Assembly: GCF_000372725.1 (NCBI RefSeq)
Contig: NW_005198537.1
Coordinates: 513,041-577,040, forward strand
Source of the DNA: Emiliania huxleyi CCMP1516
Lineage: Eukaryota; Haptophyta; Isochrysidales; Noelaerhabdaceae
DNA: 64,000 bases
Direction of reading: 5' to 3'
The notes beneath the pieces are model-generated. The model was not told where the DNA came from, made no database searches, and worked only from the letters and a program-made list of their open reading frames with translations. A program made the position numbers and the translations under genes. Shown here one piece after another: positions 32,364-41,829 of this stretch (positions are counted from its first letter, which is position 1; every line of letters starts with the position of its first letter).

Positions 32364-32975
32364 CTAGCCCCGGGAGTGGGGCCGCCCTGTGGGCCGAAGC
32401 CAAGAGCAGAGGTGCATGTAGCGGGACGTGTCGAAGCCCTGCCCAGAGATCGCCGTGCGGGGGCCTGTGTGGCCGCACCTGGGACAGATGCGATGGATGG
32501 CTGCGTAGGCGAGGGCGAACCGCTCCTTGTCGCTCGTCCCTCCGTGCCGAAGCGTCGACGAGCCAAACGCGGGCGGAGGCTCGATCACGACGCAGCTGCT
32601 CGTCATTAGTTGGTCGTGGAGGCTCCGCCAAAGTGGCGCAACGATACTGGCGAGCGCCTCGCTCAGCCGCCTCGAGGTGCACTCGGCGAAGCGCGCCAGC
32701 GAGCGGTGGTCGATCAGCGCGAGCAGCTGTGCGCAGCAGTCGAGCGGCAGCTGCAGGATGTGAACGAGCCCGTCCTCGAGTCCGTCCTCCCGCTCAGCCC
32801 CGGCGTCGGGCGGTGCCAACGCGTCGTCGCGCGGTGCGACGCTCGCTCTGCCCTCGGTTGGCGCGGCTTGATCGGCGTACATCCACAGAAGTCCACCCAG
32901 CCGTTCTGATCGGTCAAACTTGACGGTGTGCCGTCTTTTTCTTTTGCGGGAGGAGGGAAGCAGCTCTTCCCCCAA
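32364..32975 (-). CDS. F-box-like protein
   Basis: Intronless, 203 residues. The N-terminus has a basic cluster (SSRKRKRRHTVKF) that could be a nuclear signal. Residues 70-120 (LVHILQLPLDCCAQLLALID, RSLARFAECTSRRL, LWRSLHDQL) match the helical pattern of an F-box including the closing LW. A possible zinc-binding pair (ICPRCGH) lies near residue 165. It is likely an SCF ubiquitin-ligase adaptor; the substrate domain is small or absent, and a downstream exon cannot be excluded because the stop at 32364 falls in a repeat-poor but uninformative flank. Confidence 0.6.
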   Translation of the reverse strand: MGEELLPSSRKRKRRHTVKFDRSERLGGLLWMYADQAAPTEGRASVAPRDDALAPPDAGAEREDGLEDGLVHILQLPLDCCAQLLALIDHRSLARFAECTSRRLSEALASIVAPLWRSLHDQLMTSSCVVIEPPPAFGSSTLRHGGTSDKERFALAYAAIHRICPRCGHTGPRTAISGQGFDTSRYMHLCSWLRPTGRPHSRG

Positions 32976-33254
32976 ATCCTGGAGTCATTTTCCCTAGAAA
33001 AACGTCGGCCCCGAGTGCTCCGCAGCAGCCTCGCTGGGCCAGAACGTCGGCCCGCGAGGTGGGGTGCTAGTCTGGGACCCATACGTGGCGGTTCCTCCCC
33101 TTGCTCCAAGCGCTTGCGCTTCGGCGGTAGTGATCTAATCACCCGAATACCACGTTCGGATCGCTCCTCATCGCAAACCCTGTCAGCAGTTCACCTAGAC
33201 GGGTATGTTCGTAAGAGCTACATACACTGAAAACTCCGGCAGTCGGCCAGAGCA

Positions 33255-34136
33255 GGTGAACCTTCTTTTGTACTAGGCTAGGATTGAGAGCAGCCTCGCT
33301 CTCAATCCTAGAAGTCGAAGGATTGTGAGCAGCACTCGCTCCTCGCAATCGTAGCATCTCTGTGCGATTGTGAGCGCCTACGCTCGCAAGCCTACATCTT
33401 CTAGGACTAAGAGCAGCTCCGCTCCCAAGGAGCAAGGTGACTGGTGACGCCTACGTGCTACGACTACTACCAGCGCGCTCGCAATCCGAGCAAAGTCTAG
33501 GATTGCGAGCAGCTTTGCTCACAATCCTAGCGACAAGCCTCCGATTGCGAGCAAGAGCGCTCGCAATCCTAGAACTTTCGCCGATTGCGAGCGACACAGC
33601 CCACAGTCCTACGACTTCTAGGATTGCGAGCGGGTCCCCTCGCAATCGGTGCGACACTGTTGGATTGTGTGAGGAGACCCCCCCGGCGAGAGATGCTACG
33701 ATTGCGAGGAGTGCTGCTCGCAATCCTTCGACTTCTAGGATCTAGGATTGAGCCAGGCCTGCTCTCAATCCTAGCCTAGTACAAAAGAAGGTTCACCGCC
33801 AGAGCAACAACACCGAAAAAGAAAGTCGTGCCCCACATACGAGGGAGCGCTACTGCTCGCAATTGGAGCCATGTTGCTAGGATTGTGAGCAGTGCTGCTC
33901 GCAACCCTAGACTTTGCTCGGATTGCGAGCGCGCTGGTAGTAGTCGTAGGCGTCACCACAGTCACCTTGGGAGCGGAGCTGCTCTTAGTCCTAGAAGATG
34001 TAGGCTTGCGAGCGTAGGCGCTCACAATCGTACAGAGATGCTACGATTGCGAGGAGTGCTGCTCACAATCCTTCGACTTCTAGGATTGAGAGCGAGGCTG
34101 CTCTCAATCCTAGCCTAGTACAAAAGAAGGTTCACC
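33255..34136. mobile_element. Fold-back element made of serial hairpins (copies A and B)
   Basis: The ends are mirror images: GGTGAACCTTCTTTTGTAC at 33255 and its complement ending at 34136. The flanks are the 9-bp repeat GCCAGAGCA (33246-33254 and 34137-34145). Inside, about 15 short inverted repeats follow one another, each a variant of aGGATTGCGAGC-loop-GCTCGCAATCCt; the first has a perfect 14-bp stem and 6-nt loop. The left arm is also complementary to the right arm over about 250 bp. At 33790-33830 a complete right end plus 31 bp of host flank is embedded, so a partial second copy was added. No protein frame. It ends 36 bp upstream of the CS-domain gene ATG. Confidence 0.85.
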
Positions 34137-34172
34137 GCCAGAGCAACAACACCGAAAAAGAAAGTCGCGCAT

Positions 34173-35105
34173 ATGGCGACAGTCTCGCACGACTGGAGCC
34201 AAACCCGCACCGAGCTGACGCTCACGCTGCCTCTGCCGCCGGCTGCCACTGCCCGCGGCGTGCGGTGCAGCCTCACGCCGGCGAGAGCGCTCTCCGTCAG
34301 CGCAGCCGGCAGGCCGCTCCTCAAAGGCTCGCTGCACGCTGACGCGACGCTCAACACCTGGACCGTGGATTGCGGTGTGCTCTACGTCGAGATGGATAAG
34401 GCCGCCGCCCGGTTCTGGCCGCGGCTGCTGGTCGGAGGGCCCGAGGTGGACGTCAGTGCTCTCCTCGAGGCGGAGAGGCGCGAGAAGGAGCCGGCATACA
34501 GGCCGCCGCCGGGTGCGTGCCGCCGGCCCGCTCCGCTGCGCCGCCTCTCCCGCCAGACGTGCTCAGCCCGCGCCGCCGTCGCAGATGCGGCGGCCGCGCC
34601 GCGCAAGGTGTCCGACCGGGAGACGCTGCTCAAGCTCAAGGCCGAGTTCCCGCAGCTCGAGCTTCCGCTGCACGTGCCTCAGGAGGCGGCGCACCGGCAG
34701 TACACGGGCGCGCGGCGGGAGTTTGAATGGGGCGCGATCCCGAGCGACGAGGCGGGGCAGGAGGCGGCGCATGCGGAGGCAGTCGCGGACGGCAGCGGCA
34801 ACAGAAGCGGCAGTAGCTCTTGTGGCAACGGAAGCGGCAGTAGCTCTCGCAGCATCAGCGGCAGCAGAAGCAACAGCAGCGGCGGCAGCAGTGGTGTAGG
34901 CGCATCATCGCAGTCTCACGGCGGGAGCGGCCCAGCCGCGTCGGCGGCCCTCCCCCCCTCCACGTTTGCGTGGGGCGCCCTGCCGGCGGAGACGGCTGCA
35001 GAGCGGGAGAGCGACCCACCACCCGCCACGTGCACGTCGCCGGTGGAGACGGCGTACAGCCTCCCGCCCTCCACGTTTGCGTGGGGCGCGCTACCGACTT
35101 GTTGA
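34173..35105 (+). CDS. CS-domain (p23/NudC-like) protein
   Basis: 310 residues if intronless. Residues 1-95 form a CS domain (MATVSHDWSQTRTELTLTLP, CSLTPARALSVSAAGRPLLKG, TWTVDCGVLYVEMDKAAARF), the beta-sandwich used by Hsp90 co-chaperones and NudC proteins. The middle (KVSDRETLLKLKAEFPQLEL) looks like a helical linker. The C-terminal half has a Ser/Gly/Asn run and two copies of LPPSTFAWGALP plus a variant REFEWGAIP, a repeated short linear motif of unknown role. A weak intron could lie at about 34510-34590. The gene starts just downstream of the fold-back element, whose flank probably forms its 5' untranslated region. Confidence 0.75.
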   Translation: MATVSHDWSQTRTELTLTLPLPPAATARGVRCSLTPARALSVSAAGRPLLKGSLHADATLNTWTVDCGVLYVEMDKAAARFWPRLLVGGPEVDVSALLEAERREKEPAYRPPPGACRRPAPLRRLSRQTCSARAAVADAAAAPRKVSDRETLLKLKAEFPQLELPLHVPQEAAHRQYTGARREFEWGAIPSDEAGQEAAHAEAVADGSGNRSGSSSCGNGSGSSSRSISGSRSNSSGGSSGVGASSQSHGGSGPAASAALPPSTFAWGALPAETAAERESDPPPATCTSPVETAYSLPPSTFAWGALPTC

Positions 35106-35989
35106 GTCTCTAGCGAGAGTCAAGTGGAGATCATTAAGAGCGTCGCCACAGCGCCGGCCTAGGGCGCCTCAGTCACACACGCGCCGACTCCATGTGTGCT
35201 CCATCGCGCAAAAAAATATGTATTTGGGGGATCGCGAATGCGAATGTTGGACGGAGGGTGGACGCGTCCAGGGGGGGGGACGAGAAAATGCCACATTATG
35301 ATTATGAATGCAGTGCTCCAGCCTCCACGTACCCCGCACGTCCCTCGTCCGCGGGACCGCGGCATCCCCCACCCACAATGCTTAGGCATTGTGGGGTTGG
35401 CACTCCCATCGACCCTCATGACCTCCTGCGGTCTCTGAGATGGACACCAGTGGGTGTGGGACCACAGCCAGGATACACTCGAAGGCTGGGTAAGCAGTAG
35501 AGGTCGATACTCGACGCGTCCCACATGGTCTGTGTCGCTGTCGGCACGCTGTCGACAGGACGTCGAGCGACACCGGTGGCAGTGCCACCCAGGAGTGGTC
35601 GGGCGGTCTCCCGTCATGAGAGAGCCACCATGTGATCCGTATGATGGTTCCTGACAACCGCCTCAGTCACTTTTCGTCACAGTTCCCGCTCTGAGAGGAG
35701 CTGCGGGTCAGTTCGACAGCTGGAGCTGTGTCGCCGGCGTGCGGCGGCCTGCCTCCGGAGGTGCCTCTGAGGTGGACATTTTTTGGTCACCGTGAGAGAA
35801 CGCGTTCGAATTTTCACTCGGGAACTTCAACTGAGCACGCGCACCGGCCAGGGCTACAATAGTGCCAGTGAGGCGGAGGCGCGAGTCGGAAGGCCGTGAT
35901 TTGGTTTCGACATTTTCCGACAATCGCTGACGCTGTGAACCCAGCCACGTATGCCAAGCATGCCACCCCCGCCCTAGTAGGCCACATCC
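35106..35989. other. Intergenic, with palindromes
   Basis: No gene supported. A perfect inverted repeat CCCACAATGC-TTAG-GCATTGTGGG lies at about 35372-35395. The segment 35280-35650 has several short inverted repeats and could be a decayed non-coding element; no target duplication was found. Confidence 0.45.
35212..35282 (+). repeat. Terminal-type repeat, partner of 29443-29528
   Basis: Shares TATGTATTTGGGGGAT and TTGGACGGAGGGTGGACGCG plus a G-run with the reverse complement of 29443-29528. Confidence 0.6.
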
Positions 35990-36978
35990 CTACCTCATCT
36001 GTGTGCTCTGCTGTTGGCGCGCTCGCTGCCTCGCACAGCACGCTCGCCACTGAGCGACCGCCTCGTATGCCACAAGGAGCGCAACGCCAAAAATGATGGC
36101 CGAGACGGCCAAAGCAGCGATCGCGTCGATCCGCGACGAATCCGTGCTCTCGCTGACCATCACGATGACGGAGCACGTCATCTCGGTAACTGTCCGCATC
36201 GTGTCGGTCAGCACGTGTGCGAGAGCCGACCACACGTTGAGGTCACCAGAGGAGCCGGAGGAGCCGATCCCCATCCCGGCGTTCCCGCCCCCCTCCGACG
36301 GCGGCTCGCAGACTGTGGCCCGTCGGGAGGAGGACAGCACCGCAGACCAGCCGCCGCGATCGCGCAGCAAGATGGAGCCGAGCATCCCGACGTCGATAGC
36401 GAGGTTGACGGCGGTGAAAACAAACATGAGAGGGCCGTTCACCTCCTCCACCTCACCACCCTTATCTCCCTCTCCAGTGGCGAGCAGTCGCTGCAGTGCC
36501 TCGTCGATGGTGAAGGCGGTGATGGCAAGGAGCGCCACGGTTGAAAGCCCTGCCGCAGATAGGTCGACTGCCGCCGCCGTGCGCTCGCTCGCCCCACGCA
36601 CCTAACACAAGACAAACAGCCACACCTGGTCACACCACTCGTCGCACCGATCTGTGGCCGGGCTCGATCGCTGTGTGCTCGATCGCTGGGGCCTTGCCCT
36701 TGGTCTCGCACGCGCACCTTCAGATACTCGGCGCCAATGTTGCAGGCATACGTCAGTGAGTCAACAAACATGGTGCCAGTGTCGCTGAGGAGGGCGACCG
36801 AGTTGGCGAGCACTGCGCCAAAGCACTGCGCTAACGTGAAGACCGTGTTGAACGCAAAAGTCGCCCAAAGCGCAGAGAGGGTCGTTGAACCGCAGCACAG
36901 TCCTGGGCCAGCCGCTCTCTCCTTACCATCACCCTCATCATCCATGCGCGCCCAAGCAGATATACTACCAGTCGCCAT
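35990..36978 (-). CDS. Cation diffusion facilitator (CDF/ZnT)-like transporter
   Basis: Exon 1 (36978-36718, ATG at 36978) and exon 2 (36601-35990) joined across a 116-bp GT-AG intron give 290 residues. Membrane segments: LWATFAFNTVFTLAQCFGAV, then VALLSDTGTMFVDSLTYACN, GLSTVALLAITAFTI, LMFVFTAVNLAIDVGMLG, SALAHVLTDTMRTVTEMTCS and IAALAVSAIIFGVALLVAYE. The HxxxD pair of helix 5 is present (HVLTD), but the helix-2 position that is Asp or His in CDF zinc transporters is Thr (DTGTMFVD). The cytoplasmic C-terminal domain is missing or on an unplaced exon. It is likely a metal/proton antiporter or a non-canonical relative. It is divergent, by 125 bp, from 37104. Confidence 0.72.
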
Positions 36979-37103
36979 GTCGCAACGCGTTTGGCCGCGC
37001 TTTGACAAAAGTCCGGGACGCGCCCAGTTTGGGATACGAGAACGGACCCTAAGTAGGCAGGCGCCGCCATCGTGCCCGGCCTGACCTTTCGACAGACAGG
37101 CTG

Positions 37104-37457
37104 ATGAATGGCCCGCTGCCCCAAGACGCAGCTTCGCCAACACTCTCGCTCAGTGCAGCTCTCTCGCAACAAGGCGCGGAGTTTTTGCGAGTCCCTTCCA
37201 CGACGCCGACTGCATCCTTTGTCGTGGCCACTTTCTTCACGGCCAGTGCAAGCCAGCTGTGCCGCGACTTTGCGGCGCGCGCACACTCGCTCTCACCGGC
37301 ATTGGCGTCGGCGCTCCTCCCGATCGAGTTGGTCCCACAGGGTGAGGAGGTATTCTACCTAGCCTGGAAGCAGCGGCGCCAGGGAGGCAAGGGGGGGCGG
37401 TCCACCCCCGGCTCGTCGCCGCGGAGAGCGGCCCCGGCGGCGGTGAAGGCGTGTTGA
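37104..37457 (+). CDS. Small protein of unknown function
   Basis: 117 residues, starting MNGPLPQDAASPTLSLSAAL. The central part (SFVVATFFTASASQLCRDFA) is moderately hydrophobic and is followed by LLPIELVPQGEEVFYLAWKQ. No domain recognised. Support comes from the divergent arrangement with the CDF gene, GC-rich codon use like neighbouring genes and absence of repeats. It may instead be an exon. Confidence 0.4.
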   Translation: MNGPLPQDAASPTLSLSAALSQQGAEFLRVPSTTPTASFVVATFFTASASQLCRDFAARAHSLSPALASALLPIELVPQGEEVFYLAWKQRRQGGKGGRSTPGSSPRRAAPAAVKAC

Positions 37458-37547
37458 GCTCTCTAAAGAAAGAATTTTACAACAAAGAAAGAAAGCACAC
37501 AGATCAACCTAACTTGAGCTCTCTCGCGAGAGCGGTATCTGATGATT

Positions 37548-37690
37548 ACCGATCCCAAGCTAGGGCTGGGTCGAGGGGACAGACACACACGTCCCCCACG
37601 CCCACCTTTGCAGGTTCGCGAAAGCGAGGGTTGCGAAGGGGAGGGGGCGCATCGCGGCGCGGAGAGAGCTGGGCACGGCCACAGAGTGGA
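37548..37690 (+). repeat. Dispersed repeat R2
   Basis: Shares CCCAAGCTAGGGCTGGGTCG, a CAGACACACACGTCCCC-type block and CACCTTTGCAGG with 15880-15960; part recurs inverted at 53262-53300. The rest of 37458-38124 has no gene. Confidence 0.65.
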
Positions 37691-38124
37691 TCTACTCTCG
37701 CATAGGATACGCACTCGGCGGCACGAGGGCAGGGGCTGGGCCTCTCCTATCCCCCTCGCTCTCGGGCACCATTCATCCGACCACTTATCTAGGGGCTTCT
37801 ACGCGATCGGCCGCGCTCCGTTATTAGATTTTTAGCAATACTTGGAGCACTTGGAGTGCAGTCAGTAACCTCACATCCAGGGCCGGTGAGCTGAGAAGCG
37901 CATCCAGCGGGCCGGATGATCGGGATCGGGCTACGGGCTAGAGAGCCCTGACCCCTATCTAGGGGGGGGGCGCGCATTCGCAGGGCAAGGGCCTTAAAGT
38001 AAACACGGGTCTCCGAGGGTTAGTTCTGCGCTCAATAGCAAACGTGTTTGTTTTGTTGTTTGTTGCGCTCCGTGCTACGAAGGTAGGATGGGAGGCTCGG
38101 GTCACTCCTCACTCGCCCGTGCAA

Positions 38125-38949
38125 ATGGTCCGTACGTACGCCGAGATCCAGGCGCTGCTCGACGGCCGCGGCGAGACTCCCAGCGCTTCGGCCATCGCGT
38201 CGCTCGTGCCCGAGGGCCCGCTCCTCCTGATCCTGATCCTCGGCAGCACGAACGATGCGGCAGGAAAGCCGGACGGTGATGTGGCATTGCGTGCTCGCCT
38301 GGCCGTCGACCTCTACCGCCGGGCCTGCGCGGCCGGACGCGCGGCGCTTGTGCTGCCGAGCGGCGGTGTCGCGCCTGGTTTCAGCTTCAACCCAACCGAG
38401 AGGCCGCACTGGGAATGCGTGGCAGCCGCCCTGGAGGACGCCGGCTTGCCTGCTGCGGCGCTGCTGCGGCCCGGCCTGCCTGCGCTTCACACCGTCGAGG
38501 AAGCTCTGCTCTGCCGCACGCTCGCGTCGCACTACTCGTCGCGGGCGGGATGCGGTGAGCTGCAGCTGCTGGTCCTCACCTCGTGCTTCCACGCCCCGCG
38601 GACGCGCCACCTGTTTGGGCTGTGTTTCGGGCCGCACACCGCACTGCCGCTGCGGTGCGACGTGGCCTCCGTCCCCACCTGCTGGGACGCGTCCGCGCGC
38701 GCCGCGAGAGAGGCGCACGAGGCGGCCGCCCTCGAGGCGCTGCGGACGGCGCCGTTTGGGCCGTGGCTCGACTACCTGCGCGCCGCCCGGATCGAGGCGG
38801 CGAACCGGTCGAGGCGCTGGTCGCGGCGGCTCGAGCCGTCCCCCGCGGAGCTGATGAGTCTGGCGGAGGGCGGCGCGATGGCGGCCGCCATCGGCGAATG
38901 TGGACAGGCGATGGAGGCGTGCGATGTGTCGTCGGCAGTGCCGAAGTGA
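38125..38949 (+). CDS. DUF218 (YdcF-like) domain protein
   Basis: Intronless, 274 residues from the ATG at 38125 (an in-frame ATG at 38044 adds 27). The DUF218 fold is visible: LLLILILGSTNDAAGKPDGD, RLAVDLYRRACAAGRAALVL, PSGGV, HWECVAAALEDAGLPAAALL, HTVEEALLCRTLA and LQLLVLTSCFHAPRTRHLFG. Conserved family features (GxxxD after the first strand, the PSGG loop, the T-x-EEA helix and the Ser/His of the TSxFH motif) are present. Bacterial members are linked to envelope or S-adenosylmethionine-binding functions; the eukaryotic role is unknown. The C-terminal 80 residues are an Arg/Ala-rich helical extension. Confidence 0.8.
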   Translation: MVRTYAEIQALLDGRGETPSASAIASLVPEGPLLLILILGSTNDAAGKPDGDVALRARLAVDLYRRACAAGRAALVLPSGGVAPGFSFNPTERPHWECVAAALEDAGLPAAALLRPGLPALHTVEEALLCRTLASHYSSRAGCGELQLLVLTSCFHAPRTRHLFGLCFGPHTALPLRCDVASVPTCWDASARAAREAHEAAALEALRTAPFGPWLDYLRAARIEAANRSRRWSRRLEPSPAELMSLAEGGAMAAAIGECGQAMEACDVSSAVPK

Positions 38950-40114
38950 CATAAGTCGACTTCACGCTTCGACTTTTCACGAGTTCACCACCAGCTCACC
39001 ACCCTTTTATTCTACAGATGAAAACGGTCAACCTCTGACGAGATGGATAGCGGGTCGCCGTCTGATCACGCGCTTCAGCCTTCACGATACCGCGCTCCGC
39101 GGGGCGGCGTACCCACCGTTCTGCCGTCGTTTTCGCCGTCATTCGTTGCACGCGTTGGACATTATGCGTTCTCGTCCCCCACCGCGCGGCCCGCGGAGCC
39201 TCCAACCTATAGACACATCAATCGGCATGACAGGCGAGAGGCCGGAGCGCTCCGCGGGGGGCGCGCTCGTTCTAGTGCCGTGCGGGCGCGCCGCCCGCGC
39301 CGAGGCCGCGCGCCGGCCGACGTGTGCGACACGCCGAGAGAGCGCCTCTCTCCCGCGGGATTCCGTGTGAGCGAAAGTCGGTAGTAACTTCTAACTACTT
39401 GGGGCGTGCAGTAGCGAGGTTATGTGTGGACTTATGGTCTCGGTGTTCGCGGCCTTGCCCGCGCTGCTCCACTGCTGCACACAACCGTCGGTCTGTGTAG
39501 AGTAATCCTGTGTGTGCTCCGCTCGACTCGTCCGCTATGAATATCCTCGCGCCGCGCTCTCGCAGCAGCGGCACTCTCCTTGTATTTGTGCGACCAGCAC
39601 GTACCGTATTTGTGCGACCAGCACGTACCGTATTTGTGCGACCAGCACGTATTTGTGCAGGCCCCAAAGACCGACGTCGATGGCGCGTCTCGTCGGCACA
39701 CGGCAGCTGTGCGGTTTCTGCTGCGTCCTGCTGCTGTGCCCTCCGCCAACAAGGGGTAGCGAACTGGTGTAATTAGCGTATGCACACACACACACACACA
39801 CACACCCAACAGTCACACACACCCGACACACGGGCGTGAACTGTGATGATTGCGGCTCGTCGCACAGTCGGAGGAGCCTCGTGCGAACCGTCTCAGCGCC
39901 GCTGGCGAGCGGGCGCCGGCTGCAGCACGGAGGCGCGAGCCGAGTCACTGGGCGAAGCCGAAGCATGCGTGGAGACACAAGTAATTGGGGACGGCGGCCA
40001 GGCGCAGGCCAGGCGTCGCGGCCCCGCAAAGAGCGGCCGACTGCACAAACTAGCAAAAAAGAGGTACCGTATTTGTACCAATGACGCGACACGACGTAGC
40101 TTTACACCACACGT
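38950..40114. other. Intergenic region
   Basis: No supported gene. It includes a CA microsatellite at 39782-39806 and a 24-bp tandem repeat listed separately. Short frames here are Arg/Ser-rich and lack domains. Confidence 0.5.
39582..39659 (+). repeat. 24-bp tandem repeat, three copies
   Basis: Unit GTATTTGTGCGACCAGCACG plus TACC, three times, the last truncated. A related word GGTACCGTATTTGTACC occurs at 40061. Confidence 0.85.
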
Positions 40115-40384
40115 TCAAAAGTCGAGAAGAAGCTGAGGCAGCACCCGTTCGAGGTGCTCCGGAGTGACCTCATCGCTGCCGCACGACTCCGCCTCCCTCG
40201 CCGCTCGATGCGCCGCCTCCGCGGCGAAGGCTCGGATCAGGGATGAGGTCAGCGAGAGCGCCTCGGGCGCGATCCTGTGCTCCTCGTTGAAGCCGGACGC
40301 GAGGATCTGCTTCAGCACTTCGTCTCGCATCTTGAGCGTCGGGGCCTGCTGGACTGCGGGGCCGCCACCGTCCGAGTCGCTCAT
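40115..40384 (-). CDS. CENPX: CENP-X / MHF2 histone-fold protein
   Basis: 89 residues, intronless, starting MSDSDGGGPAVQQAPTLK at 40384; human CENP-X is 81. The histone fold is clear: MRDEVLKQILASGFNEEHR, PEALSLTSSLIRAFAAEAAH, AAREAESCGSDEVTPEHLER and the diagnostic ending VLPQLLLDF. CENP-X pairs with CENP-S; the complex works at the kinetochore and, as MHF1-MHF2, with the FANCM helicase in fork repair. The longer in-frame extension upstream enters a MITE (40415-40807) and is not part of the protein. The MITE lies about 30 bp upstream of the ATG, within the promoter or 5' untranslated region. Confidence 0.9.
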   Translation of the reverse strand: MSDSDGGGPAVQQAPTLKMRDEVLKQILASGFNEEHRIAPEALSLTSSLIRAFAAEAAHRAAREAESCGSDEVTPEHLERVLPQLLLDF

Positions 40385-40414
40385 GAAGCGGCCACACGCG
40401 GTGTTTTCCCACCG

Positions 40415-40807
40415 CCGGTGGTTACTTTTTTTGCTTTGGCCGCCCACGCAAAAAACAAGGCCGGCCCTTGCGGTGCCCCTACCTACCTACCTACCTACCT
40501 ACCTTACTTATGGGAAACTAAAAAAGAAATCACCGGAACAGTGAAGGGGTACTATACCAACTAGAGCGATGGGTTGGTGGTACTTACTCTCCTGCAACCA
40601 CAGTCCTTCTTGTGACATGGCAGGCCACTCTCAAGCCCTACAAGCATCAGATCACCCATTTGGGGAGGGTTGACATCGTGATTTCCGCGGAAAATTTCTT
40701 CTTTGAAAATTCCAGCTTGAAGAGAGGGAAAAACCCGACGGGAGGGCCCAGACCTACCCTACCTACCCCGTCATCAGGGCCGGCCAAGCAAAAAAAGTAC
40801 ACACCTG
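40415..40807. mobile_element. MITE related to 13238-13652
   Basis: The interior matches the first copy closely (CCTA array, CTTACTTATGGGAAAC, GGTACTATACCAACTA, ACCCCGTCAT). The ends are diverged inverted repeats around TACTTTTTTTGCTTTGGCC and are flanked by CCACCGC(C) on both sides (40409-40416, 40808-40815). No coding frame. Confidence 0.82.
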
Positions 40808-40841
40808 CCACCGCCCGTATAAATGAGAGGTATTAAAATTG

Positions 40842-41606
40842 AAGATGTTGGATTGTGAGCACTCCTCGCAATCGTAGCATCTCTGTACGATTGCTAGCAC
40901 CTACGCTCGCAATCAGCTCCGCTCCCAAGGTGACTGACTGGTGACGTCTACGACTACTACCAGCGCGCTCGCAATCCGAGCAAAGTCTAGGATTGCGAGC
41001 AGCTTTGCTCACAATCCGAGCATCATGCCTCCGATTGCGAGCAGTAGCGCTCGCAATCCTAGAACTTTCGCCGATTGGTTTGCGAGCGACACCGCCCACC
41101 AGTCCTACGACTTCTAGGATTGCGAGCGGGCCCCCTCGCAATCGGTGCGATCACTGTTTGGATTGTGATGAGACCCTCCCGGCGCGCTCACTCACAAGCG
41201 CTCGCGGCTGGAGCGATTGGGAGTGTCCTCTGTGCGCCTGCTAGCAATCCTTGGATCTTGGGTACGATTGTCAGCGCCGCCGCTCATAGTCCTACAAGAT
41301 GTAGGATTGCGAGGGAGCGCTACTGCTCGCAATCGGAGGCATGTTGCTCGGATTGTGAGCATTGCTGCTCGCAATCCTAGACTTTGCTCGGATTGCGAGC
41401 GCGCTGGTAGTAGTCGTAGGCGTCACCACAGTCACCTTGGGAGCGGAGCTGCTCTTAGTCCTAGAAGATGTAGGATTGCGAGCGTAGGTGCTAGCAATCG
41501 TACAGAGATGCTACGATTGCGAGGAGTGCTGCTCACAATCCTTCGACTTCTAGGATTGAGAGCGAGGCTGCTCTCAATCCTAGCGGTCTACAAAAGAAGG
41601 TTCACC
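40842..41606. mobile_element. Fold-back hairpin-array element, copy C
   Basis: About 765 bp. The left part (40842-41010) is complementary to the right part (41350-41580) and both match 33340-33530 and 33890-34100. Numerous GGATTGCGAGC / GCTCGCAATCC hairpins are spaced by 10-20 nt. The right end GGTTCACC is intact; the left end lacks the GGTGAACC terminus, so this copy is truncated. It begins about 26 bp after the MITE target repeat. Confidence 0.82.
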
Positions 41607-41829
41607 CACACACTGGCGCGCTGCAAAAGAATTTTACGCTTTAGAGGGCACAAAAGAATTGCGCAGCCCACTGGCCTGGATGGCACAGGGGAATCCCTGG
41701 GACCCTATCGTGTGGGTGAACCCTGCCCAGTCCCCCTCCCTCCGTGTCGCGATGCGCTCCCCACCCACTCCCGTTCCCCTGTGTCCCCTGATCGTCCGTC
41801 CTTCCAAATCCTGCTCGTGCAGGTGGGGA

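Noticed and set aside
33255-41606. Hairpin arrays as CRISPR-like repeats
   Set aside because: Units vary in sequence, lack uniform spacers and have mirror-image arms and target duplications; the host is eukaryotic.
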